Part shown: one piece after another, positions 54,759 to 60,972 of the stretch | Numbering within the stretch: the stretch's first letter is position 1 | Layout of the letters: each line of letters starts with the position of its first letter | Source: Oscillospiraceae bacterium | GTDB lineage: Bacteria > Bacillota > Clostridia > Monoglobales > Monoglobaceae | Assembly (NCBI GenBank): GCA_015068605.1 | Contig: SVKF01000010.1 | Location: 1-60,972, forward strand | Direction: 5' to 3' | Length of the DNA: 60,972 bases | Program-made: the position numbers and the translations under genes | The notes under the pieces: model-generated | Told to the model about the DNA's origin: nothing | The model's input: the letters and a program-made list of their open reading frames with translations, nothing else | Database searches by the model: none

Positions 54759-55427
54759 TTATCTGTTATTCTTGACTCTGCGTATATAATCTTTGTTGAG
54801 TTCTTCGCTCCAATCCTTATCAACACACTTATTTGCACGAACATTACCAACAACCGCTGACACAGATTCATATAAGATATGCGTACCCGTCGGATCGGGA
54901 ACATAATTCACAGCTCTGTCTTTGCTTATTCCATATTGTGCAGCAGTTTCAACAGCATCAATGTTTGCACCAATAAAGAGGAACTCCCAACCATATTTCT
55001 CTTTCTGACGCTCAATCATTGCTTTTACTTTATCACTGCTGTATTTACGACTGGCATTTTCCATTCCATCTGTTGTAATCACGAATACGGTGTGTTCCGG
55101 AACATCTTCGTTCCGAGCATACTTATGAATATTCCCAATGTGATGAATAGCTCCACCGATTGCATCAATCAACGCTGTACATCCACGAACTGTATATTCA
55201 TTATCTGTCATAGGTTTTATTTCTGACAGTTTAACCCTGTCATGCAATACTTCTGATACATCATCAAATAACACCGTAGATACATAACATTCTCCGTCTT
55301 GCTTTCTCTGTTTTTCAATCATTGCATTAAAACCGCCGATTGTGTCACTCTCTAAACCTGACATTGAACCACTTCTGTCCAAAATAAATACCAATTCTGT
55401 AATTCCGTTTTTAATCTTTTCACTCAT
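54759..55427 (-). CDS. VWA (von Willebrand A) domain protein
   Basis: The start was set at ATG 55427 because TTGGAGGT precedes it; 222 residues, a single VWA domain. The MIDAS metal site is complete: FILDRSGSMSGLE near residue 13 (DxSxS), the Thr in TVRGCTALIDAIGG near residue 80, and VFVITTDGMENAS with the Asp. No membrane segment. VWA proteins of this kind are cytosolic scaffolds often found with stress or tellurite-type clusters. Its role is unknown; the macrodomain gene upstream on the same strand suggests a link. Confidence 0.87.
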   Translation of the reverse strand: MSEKIKNGITELVFILDRSGSMSGLESDTIGGFNAMIEKQRKQDGECYVSTVLFDDVSEVLHDRVKLSEIKPMTDNEYTVRGCTALIDAIGGAIHHIGNIHKYARNEDVPEHTVFVITTDGMENASRKYSSDKVKAMIERQKEKYGWEFLFIGANIDAVETAAQYGISKDRAVNYVPDPTGTHILYESVSAVVGNVRANKCVDKDWSEELNKDYIRRVKNNR

Positions 55428-55444
55428 CTTAAATACCTCCAAAA

Positions 55445-55485
55445 AATGTGATTGCTTGGTTTCTTTACCTTACAATCACATTATA
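55445..55485 (-). promoter_or_regulatory. Promoter and inverted repeat before the VWA gene
   Basis: A -10 box TATAAT (55485-55480, - strand) is followed by AATGTGATTG (55445-55454) and its exact inverse CAATCACATT (55473-55482) in the leader. The -35 is weak. The repeat could be an operator or a leader hairpin. Confidence 0.4.
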
Positions 55486-55530
55486 CTTTGTTTTAATATT
55501 AAAATGGTCGCTTGCCAAGAGACTTTTAAA

Positions 55531-56571
55531 TTAACATCCTAACAACACTTGGTCAAATTCAAATAGTGCCTCATTTATCTCAAAAATATCATAAATTTCT
55601 TTTTGAATAAAATAACGAATGATTTTATCAAATGTAAAGCTTCTTGATAGTGTTAATCCGGCAGAAGCAAGTAGTGCCTGTGTTTCGTCAAGATTCAGTT
55701 TCAGAGCAATAGCAAAAGCAACTGCTGTTTGCTTTGAAGGTCTGTATGTATCCGGATTACATTTAATCTTTGAAAAAGTCTTTTTATCAACATTTGCTTT
55801 TTTATAGCACTCAACATCTGTCATGCCACGTGCATCAATTAAGTCAAAAAGCTTATAAGCAAAAGACTTGTCCATTGAATTCATATACTCATGCAGAGAT
55901 TTATTTTTTGCATTTCCACAAGATGATGGCATTGGTGCAGACATTTTTGGTGCTGCTTCTATATATTCTTCTCTAATGCACTCTTCAGATAAGCAGAAAT
56001 TTTTTATCACTTGAATTTTGTCGATACTTCCATCACTGTCGCTATCAACATATTCATCATTAATAAATTCCCTGATTTCAGTAAAGAGCTTTTGACTAAA
56101 TTCATAAGATGTTCTGTCAAAGACACACAGATAAACCATCAATTCATGCTCAAACAAAAATTCAGTTATAACCTGAACAGCAAATTTAAGCACCTGGTCT
56201 TTGGGGTATCCGTATACGCCCGACGAAATAAGAGGGAAGGCAACAGAATTGCAACCATTCTCAACAGCAAGCTTCAAAGATTCCAGATAGCATGACTTTA
56301 AAATTATGCTTTCACCTTCAAGACCACCACGCCAAATAGGCCCTGATGTGTGTATGATATATTTAGCATCAAGATTATATCCTTTTGTTATTTTAGCTGT
56401 TCCCAGTCCAAGAGGTACGATTTTAGCACACTCTTTGTCAAGTTCCGGCCCTGCACTTTCATGCACAGCAAAATCAACACCACTGTAACCAACCATTTCT
56501 TCATTGGTGGTATTAACAATGGCATCAACCTTCATTTTTGTTATGTCTTGTCTTATAATTTGTAATGGCAT
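55531..56571 (-). CDS. Macrodomain protein with C-terminal helical domain
   Basis: The 346-residue protein begins with a macrodomain (LQIIRQDITKMKVDAIVNTT near residue 3, then MVGYSGVDFAVHESAG and AFPLISSGVYGYP near residue 110), which binds or hydrolyses ADP-ribose derivatives. After a linker, a helical C-terminal domain starts near residue 235 (SFAYKLFDLIDARGMTDVEC, then ANVDKKTFSKIKCNPDTYRP and LNLDETQALLASAGLTLS). That domain looks HTH-like and, from memory, is fused to several other domains in Clostridia. The ATG is preceded by AGGGGTGA. It may read ADP-ribosylation or NAD-derived signals. Confidence 0.83.
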   Translation of the reverse strand: MPLQIIRQDITKMKVDAIVNTTNEEMVGYSGVDFAVHESAGPELDKECAKIVPLGLGTAKITKGYNLDAKYIIHTSGPIWRGGLEGESIILKSCYLESLKLAVENGCNSVAFPLISSGVYGYPKDQVLKFAVQVITEFLFEHELMVYLCVFDRTSYEFSQKLFTEIREFINDEYVDSDSDGSIDKIQVIKNFCLSEECIREEYIEAAPKMSAPMPSSCGNAKNKSLHEYMNSMDKSFAYKLFDLIDARGMTDVECYKKANVDKKTFSKIKCNPDTYRPSKQTAVAFAIALKLNLDETQALLASAGLTLSRSFTFDKIIRYFIQKEIYDIFEINEALFEFDQVLLGC

Positions 56572-56586
56572 AAAATCACCCCTGAA

Positions 56587-56937
56587 TTATAACTTTTCAC
56601 TCCATTCACTTTCCTTAAATCCTACCAATACAAAGTCTTTACCAATCACAAGAGGTCGTTTCACAAGCATTCCGTCAGTTGCAAGTAACTTTAACTGTTC
56701 ATCTTCCGACATTGTTGAGAGTTTTGTTTTTAATTCCATTGACTTGTACAAAAGGCCTGATGTGTTACAGAATTTCTTCAACGGAAGTCCACTCATTTTA
56801 TACCAAGCGGTTAATTCTTCAAGACTCGGATTATCTTCTTTGATATCACGAAACGTGTATTCTATTTTATTGTCATCAAGCCACTTCCTTGCTTTCTAAC
56901 AAGTTGTACATTTCGGGTAACAAATAAATTTAAGCAT
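56587..56937 (-). pseudogene. ArsC/Spx-like reductase broken by an in-frame TAG
   Basis: Read from ATG 56937 the frame gives MLKFICYPKCTTC, then TAG (56898-56896), then KARKWLDDNKIEYTFRDIKE and an intact remainder to 56587, 116 codons in all. The CxxC and the later RPLVIGKDFVLVGF match the arsenate reductase/Spx-like family. The stop replaces a residue that is often Gln or Lys after the CxxC; a CAG to TAG change would explain it. TAG is a normal stop elsewhere in the window. GAGAAAA precedes the ATG. An in-frame ATG at 56796 could restart translation but would lose the active site. Confidence 0.75.
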
Positions 56938-56983
56938 AGTTTTTCTCCTGATATATACAAATCATCCCATATCAATATAAAGC

Positions 56984-57370
56984 TTATGAATTGTCAGAAC
57001 TTTTTAATTCAGCAAATTTTGCCGCCATTGTGGGATTATTCTTGGTTAATCTTTTTATAGTGAGTTCTTCCGCTTTATTGTTTGCTAATCTTAAGTTGTT
57101 TTCTGATGATAAAAGTGCATCCTTGGTTTTTTGTAAATGATCGATTGTTTTATCTATTTCGTCAATTGCCTTTTTAAATTTTTCACTAGCTAATCTGTAA
57201 TTCCTAGAGAATTTATCTTTAAACTCATTCATATCCTCTTCAAAATTGGAGATATCAATATTTTGATTACGTATGACTGCCAACTCTTGCTTATATTGCA
57301 GTGCATTCAATGCAGCATTTCTAAGTAATGTAATCATAGGAATAAAGAATTGGGGTCTGATCACATACAT
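56984..57370 (-). pseudogene. C-terminal remnant of a DUF2130-like protein
   Basis: The 128-residue frame begins [20 protein letters not shown] and continues with coiled coil ([33 protein letters not shown]). From memory this equals the end of clostridial DUF2130 proteins of over 400 residues. Family-like residues (YPK) precede the ATG in the same frame, so the gene is probably truncated at its 5' end rather than a complete small gene. No ribosome site is seen. Upstream DNA to 57500 holds no recognisable continuation. Confidence 0.5.
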
Positions 57371-57506
57371 TTTAGGATATATAGATACTCTAAATCTTGA
57401 AAGGTGGTGAATTTGAAAACATCTCTTTTGCGTTCCTTTCTTAAGTAGAAAAGTATAATAATTACATTCTGTCTGCGAAGCTCGTGCATGTCAGCTCTCG
57501 CAACAG

Positions 57507-57543
57507 AAAAAATGACGATTCTTAATTGAACCGTCATTTTTTT
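57507..57543 (-). terminator. Terminator after the MazF-like gene
   Basis: AAAAAATGACG (57507-57517) pairs with CGTCATTTTTT (57532-57542). Read leftward, the stem ends in TTTTTT. It lies 15 bp after the toxin stop codon. Confidence 0.8.
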
Positions 57544-57557
57544 GTTGTTTCTTTAAT

Positions 57558-57941
57558 TCAGGAAAATTGCGGGCATAACCCAAACGCAATTTCCAGTTTT
57601 TGATTTATTCTACTAATCATAGAGTCTGATACACTTCCTATTTTATTGGAAAGCTGTTCGCGATTTACAGTCAGAACCTGCTCAAACATAGCAACAGATT
57701 TTTTAGGTAAAAGATCCTGAAGTACTAAATGTGTTGGCAGAAGTTTCTGCATTTTCTTTTCGCTTGATGTAATCGGTACAACCAACAACACAGGGCTATA
57801 CACACAAGCAACATTGTTATTAACAATTAAGCAAGGTCTCATACCATTTATACCACCGCTCTGAACGTGATTGTTCCTCTCGTTTCCTAAATACACATAG
57901 AAAATGTCACCCTTTCTTATGTAGTTATTATTTTCTGTCAT
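57558..57941 (-). CDS. MazF/PemK family endoribonuclease toxin, no visible antitoxin
   Basis: The 127-residue protein has the PemK/MazF core: RKGDIFYVYLGNERNNHVQS near residue 9, GMRPCLIVNNN near residue 33 with the conserved Arg, VLLVVPITSS near residue 51, and a C-terminal helix ending GLCPQF. MazF enzymes cleave mRNA at short motifs. The gene has no MazE-like partner on either side. AAAGGGG precedes the ATG but lies in a hairpin (57954-58006). The upstream frame-shifted gene ends 67 bp before its start and may be cotranscribed. Confidence 0.85.
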   Translation of the reverse strand: MTENNNYIRKGDIFYVYLGNERNNHVQSGGINGMRPCLIVNNNVACVYSPVLLVVPITSSEKKMQKLLPTHLVLQDLLPKKSVAMFEQVLTVNREQLSNKIGSVSDSMISRINQKLEIAFGLCPQFS

Positions 57942-57953
57942 AAAGCAAAAACC

Positions 57954-58006
57954 CCTTTCGTAGTAATATAATTTATTATGAAGCTGATGATTCTTTATAC
58001 GAAAGG
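57954..58006 (-). promoter_or_regulatory. Leader hairpin covering the MazF ribosome site
   Basis: CCTTTCGTA (57954-57962) and TACGAAAGG (57998-58006) are exact inverses. On the - strand the second arm includes the AAAGG of the ribosome site, and the first arm begins just after the upstream stop codon (58011-58009). Confidence 0.55.
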
Positions 58007-58008
58007 TG

Positions 58009-58736
58009 TTAATCTCCTTGTTTTATGTATAGGTATGGATAACCGGAAAATAAAATGTTATATTTTTCTTTTAGTTCTTTTGATGCTTTCACTCTTTTAA
58101 GTTCCAACATCTGCATTATTGCAGGCAACTGTTTAATATACTGATTTTCTTTGAAAAATTTCTTCTGTCTCTTATAAAAATCCGCAACTGTGTTCTGAGT
58201 AAAATAACCATTTTCCTCAAGTAATGCTTTTATAGCATCTAAAAGAAAAGAATCAATTTCTTTATATAACACATCTGTTTCTTTTCATGTTCCTCTGCAT
58301 GTATTTCTTCGTATTCTTTGGCATATCCTTCCGGATTAAATATGCTCATTGGCGGAACTGTATGAATCCTGCCGTCAACATCCGTTCTATTAAATAATTT
58401 TTGAATTGTTACACCAGGTTTGATAATCTTATCGGCAATTTTATCGTTTAGCATTTTTTTCATTATAGGCAATTTTTTATGAAATAAATAATCATTATAT
58501 TCCGCTATAAAGAAATTCCTTATAAATTCAAAAGAAACATAAACACTTTTCGGTTTTTCGATTTTATCTCCGTTTTTGTTTTTGGTAATCATTCTGCCTT
58601 TTTCGAAATACATAGCCCATGGTCCGGATCTATCAAACAACCTTCCGAATTCATCATAACTATAATATATTTTTCTTGTACGAAAATTTTCGAACAATCT
58701 TCTGAACAATGGCGTGTTTGGATATTTATTGTTCAC
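58009..58736 (-). CDS. Unknown protein split by a -1 frame change
   Basis: Two overlapping frames make one protein-like unit. The first runs from GTG 58736 (AAAGGAGTGAG upstream) through HAEEHEKK and ends at 58239 after 165 codons; the second is open from a TGA just upstream and continues as KETDVLYKEIDSFLLDAIKA to 58009. A -1 shift at the AAAAG run near 58286, or one missing A there, gives a smooth HEKETDVLYKE junction and a protein of about 240 residues. I do not recognise the family. The frame change could be a mutation or sequencing error, or programmed slippage. Confidence 0.55.
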
Positions 58737-58751
58737 AATCTCACTCCTTTC

Positions 58752-58979
58752 GTTAACCTTTTATTTTATTATATCACTTTCAAGGGTTAATTTCAATATT
58801 TTTTCGAAAAATTTTTAAAAATCAAGCTGTATTAGGAGTTTAGAACTACGTTGCCGCAAAGTAGCACAATTACTACATTTTCAAACATATCCAGTTAACC
58901 CTTTTGTATTTTTATTAACCCCATATTGCTTATAAATGAACATATAGGGTTAACTGCGCCCCACTCTTTGCGCGTTAAC
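58752..58979. promoter_or_regulatory. Six GTTAACC-type motifs between divergent promoters
   Basis: Copies at 58752 (GTTAACC), 58784 (GGGTTAA), 58894 (GTTAACCC), 58914 (ATTAACCCC), 58947 (GGGTTAAC) and 58974 (GTTAAC). Two of them form a perfect 10-bp inverted pair, CAGTTAACCC and GGGTTAACTG. They overlap both divergent promoters, so a repressor site or replication/transfer iteron is likely. No gene lies in 58737-59287. Confidence 0.6.
58768..58796 (-). promoter_or_regulatory. Leftward promoter of the frame-shifted gene
   Basis: On the - strand TTGAAA (58796-58791), 17 bases and TATAAT (58773-58768). One GGGTTAA motif lies in the spacer. Confidence 0.7.
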
Positions 58980-59003
58980 AAGCCGTGAAATATATGGTAT
59001 AAT
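58975..59003 (+). promoter_or_regulatory. Rightward promoter of the element
   Basis: TTAACA (58975-58980), 17 bases and TATAAT (58998-59003). The -35 box coincides with a GTTAAC motif. Transcription would begin near 59010, leaving a leader of nearly 280 bases. Confidence 0.75.
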
Positions 59004-59009
59004 ATTTTT

Positions 59010-59287
59010 TGTAAGGCAGATGAGACACAAAATCTGCGATTGTTCTTTGACAACTGAATATAGAAAAAACACAGATTTACTTTATATAAAAGAGCCGATT
59101 AATGAATACGCCAAGACCTCAAATGAGCGAGCGATAAATATTACATTATAAAATAACGATACCGGTTATTGGCGACGACCTTTATATAAACAGGGTGGAA
59201 CTCCCGTATGTGTATTGGTAAAAACACTGTCTGTGTGTAGTTACTATAATAATGAAGAAAAAATTTAAAATGAAAGGATTGATTTTT
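59010..59287 (+). ncRNA. Long structured leader before the DUF4262 gene (candidate)
   Basis: Possible helices include GCAGAT with ATCTGC (59016-59038), CGCCAA (59109-59114) with TTGGCG (59169-59174), and GGGTGGAACTCCC near 59194. There is no T-run and no peptide start in a convincing context. It may be an mRNA leader or a small RNA; I cannot name a known class. Confidence 0.35.
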
Positions 59288-59692
59288 ATGAGTAACAAAA
59301 ACAAAAAAGAAATTGATTGGATTGTACACTATGTGTGCGGAGGGGATGACAAGCTGCATTTTAAGCCTCACTTAGCCAACATACACACTCATGGTATGAG
59401 GGAATTGTATAATCATCCTGAGTTTCAGATCGTACTAACAGTTGAATACAAATATGCTTTATACATTCTGAATAAGCTCGGCTGTATGGTACAGAGTGGC
59501 AGGCGTTTTAAACCAGGAGAAAAAGTATCCGGCATCGGAATTTGTGATTTGCCATTATATGAAGCAACAGATAATGGCAAACCGGTACTAAGGGTCATTA
59601 TTCCGGACAAGCAGTTTCTTCTTCCAGACGATGAAAGATGCGGATTTCCATATAATCTTCAGTATTTAAGCACAGAAGATCTGATGGAATGA
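59288..59692 (+). CDS. DUF4262 family protein
   Basis: The start was set at ATG 59288 with AAAGGATTG upstream; 134 residues. The core ANIHTHGMRELYNHPEFQIV near residue 30 and YALYILNKLGCMVQSGRRFK near residue 55 fit the DUF4262 pattern of a short mixed fold, with the end FPYNLQYLSTEDLME. The function is unknown. It is the first gene after the rightward promoter of the putative mobile element and is followed by another structured gap. Confidence 0.68.
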   Translation: MSNKNKKEIDWIVHYVCGGDDKLHFKPHLANIHTHGMRELYNHPEFQIVLTVEYKYALYILNKLGCMVQSGRRFKPGEKVSGIGICDLPLYEATDNGKPVLRVIIPDKQFLLPDDERCGFPYNLQYLSTEDLME

Positions 59693-59718
59693 GAATAATC
59701 CTCTATCCATCTTGTTGG

Positions 59719-59943
59719 GAGGTGTTGCATAAACCATCATGATGAACTGCCGTTGAAGTTTAAGGGACAACCTCACAATGGCTGTATATAAACCCTTAAA
59801 AATCGCATCTGAGATTAGCTACCTCAGATGATGATTTAAATAGTAGAAACAAGATATAAAAGATAGAAGCAAGGGATTTGATCACCCCTTGTAATCGGTA
59901 AAGCGCTTTACCTTCTAAAAACAAATTTTTAGGAGGTAATCTT
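59719..59943 (+). other. Structured leader with a perfect palindrome before the methyltransferase gene
   Basis: Inverted pairs: CATCTGAG/CTCAGATG (59806-59830), CAAGGG/CCCTTG (59870-59891), TTTAAGGG/CCCTTAAA (about 59758-59799), and the perfect 16-bp palindrome GGTAAAGCGCTTTACC (59897-59912). The last lies 31 bp before the ATG and resembles an operator. The gap of 251 bp has no gene. Confidence 0.5.
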
Positions 59944-60759
59944 ATGACTAATTTATATAACTTTAACATCGCAGCATACAGCGAAATCGATAAGTATGCA
60001 AGTGAAACATATCCGGTACTTCACAATGTATCAAAGAAGAAAAATTTAGGTGATGTTACTAAAATAAATACACACAAACTTGTTCCTTATAATGTTCTTG
60101 CAGGGGGCAGCCCTTGCCAGGACTTCAGTATTGCGGGCAATGGCGAAGGTGCGGTTTGGAGATGTTCAAACTGTGGAGAAGAATATAATCCGCTCACCGT
60201 ACACTTTTCAGAGCGTAAGCAGTGTCCACACTGTAAGTCTGAAAATATTGAAAAGACACGTTCATCATTACTTGTACATTATCTGGAAGTGTTGCATGAC
60301 ACTATGCCGTTAGTAGCATTTTATGAAAATGTAAAAAATCTTCTTAGTAAAAATTTTACAGAGGTTTTCACATTGTTTGTAAAAGAGCTTGAAGAATACG
60401 GTTACAACGTGTATTTCAAGGTATTGAATGGTAAAAATTATGGTATTCCACAGAACAGAGAAAGAGTGATTTTGCTCGCCATCAGAAAAGATGTAGATAA
60501 TGGGAAATTCAAATTCCCTGAACCATTTGAAGATGGTAAAACCTTTAATGATTTACTTGATGACTGTAAACATCTGTTTGAAAATACAGATGAAACAATT
60601 ATCATTGACGATAAAATCATGCCTGGTGTTAAAAGAAACATTGAGCGTGATAAATATCTTATCGTACTTATGTATGCTGAAGAAATAGAAAAGAAAAAAC
60701 ATCGCATGCTAACTGAATTTGGAATTGAACATCATAAAAAGCTAAGGGAACAATCATAA
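59944..60759 (+). CDS. C5-cytosine methyltransferase-like protein lacking motif I and the recognition region
   Basis: The 271-residue protein begins late in the fold, at NIAAYSEIDKYASETYPVLH (motif II). Motif IV with the catalytic Cys is GGSPCQDFSIAG near residue 57, motif VI FYENVKN near residue 126, and motif VIII GIPQNRERVILL near residue 167. A Cys-rich zinc ribbon (WRCSNCGEEYN and KQCPHCKSEN) is inserted between IV and VI. The N-terminal FxGxG SAM-binding motif I and the target-recognition domain with motifs IX-X are absent; the start has AGGAGG and a stop lies just upstream in frame. It may be inactive, or it may need a partner. Confidence 0.8.
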   Translation: MTNLYNFNIAAYSEIDKYASETYPVLHNVSKKKNLGDVTKINTHKLVPYNVLAGGSPCQDFSIAGNGEGAVWRCSNCGEEYNPLTVHFSERKQCPHCKSENIEKTRSSLLVHYLEVLHDTMPLVAFYENVKNLLSKNFTEVFTLFVKELEEYGYNVYFKVLNGKNYGIPQNRERVILLAIRKDVDNGKFKFPEPFEDGKTFNDLLDDCKHLFENTDETIIIDDKIMPGVKRNIERDKYLIVLMYAEEIEKKKHRMLTEFGIEHHKKLREQS

Positions 60760-60833
60760 TTCACAAGGTAATCACATACTTATGTACAAATACATAATTA
60801 CAAACTAAAACATTAAGAAAGGACGGGATGCTT

Positions 60834-60972
60834 ATGACAAAAACTGTACAAGCAAACGATACTTTGAAGAGAAACAGAGAGCAGTTCAACAACGAACTTA
60901 AAATGTTCATCAATCAGAAATTGTTTGACAAGCACATAATCTCAGAAGATATGTATTGGGCAGCAAAGGAAC
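60834..60972 (+). CDS. Small SHOCT-like protein (partial)
   Basis: The frame runs off the right edge. The visible start MTKTVQANDTLKRNREQFNN is followed by KMFINQKLFDKHIISEDMYW, a pattern like the short SHOCT-type domain common in conjugative elements. The start is ATG 60834, or the ATG at 60828 in the same frame; AAAGGA is upstream of both. Function is unknown. Confidence 0.5.
   Translation, partial: MTKTVQANDTLKRNREQFNNELKMFINQKLFDKHIISEDMYWAAKE

Noticed and set aside
57408-57450. Short + strand peptide [11 protein letters not shown] with AAAGGTGGT upstream
   Set aside because: Only 11 codons from a TTG, with no following gene in the same direction to suggest a leader peptide.
59044-59062. 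TTCTTTGACAACTGAATA as a promoter or rRNA-flanking sequence
   Set aside because: TTGACA is present, but no -10 box follows at 16-18 bases and no rRNA gene is near.

Overview
The window looks like chromosomal DNA from an anaerobic, spore-forming member of the Clostridia (Bacillota), probably a gut lineage. Supporting signs are a Gram-positive PolC replicase, a SpoIVA spore-coat ATPase, formate-tetrahydrofolate ligase, the paired cysteine desulfurase/ThiI genes, AT-rich intergenic DNA with sigma-A promoters of the TTGACA-17-TATAAT type, and a BspA-like leucine-rich surface protein. No rRNA or tRNA gene, CRISPR array or intact insertion sequence was seen. The species cannot be named from this sequence.

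Layout. (1) About 1-12 kb: a purine operon on the + strand (purE end, a PurF-like protein lacking the N-terminal cysteine, purM, purN, a PurO-type IMP cyclohydrolase, stand-alone AICAR transformylase, purD, purL) ending with fhs, which supplies 10-formyl-THF to the two formyltransferases. (2) 12-13 kb: a small XRE regulator divergent from a zinc-finger membrane protein, sharing two perfect palindromes. (3) 13-18.5 kb: polC and ispG on the - strand. (4) 18.5-23.5 kb: a DUF5662 gene, a zinc-ribbon/membrane/RCC1-repeat protein, then an HD-domain and a PHP-domain gene on the - strand. (5) 23.7-35.4 kb: DivIVA-like protein, cysteine desulfurase-thiI, pncC-recA-recX-rimO-pgsA, acpP, rnc, a radical SAM gene, a short DUF896 gene, a tautomerase, and the Gls24/DAK2 pair. 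(6) 36-47.8 kb: recG, a GIY-YIG-like gene, then a long operon lepA-galE-tagA-pfpI-fau-CPBP-mltG-trmR-rodA-trmB, followed by spoIVA behind its own sigma-E-like promoter.

From 49 kb on the content is accessory: a repeat-rich secreted protein, a hipBA module, a second HipA-like kinase, a VWA protein, a macrodomain protein, a reductase gene broken by a stop codon, a DUF2130 remnant, an orphan MazF-type toxin, and a gene split by a -1 frame change. The last 2.3 kb looks like the edge of an integrated mobile element: divergent promoters around six GTTAACC-type motifs, long structured leaders, a DUF4262 gene, a cytosine methyltransferase-like gene lacking motif I and the target-recognition region, and a small partial gene.

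The observations I rank highest are the SpoIVA protein without its C-terminal domain together with a leader hairpin that hides its ribosome binding site, the PurF-like protein without the glutaminase nucleophile, the GTTAACC repeat region with divergent promoters, the truncated methyltransferase with an inserted zinc ribbon, and the repeat families (a MITE-like element before recA; a palindromic dispersed repeat at 21.0 and 35.4-36.0 kb).
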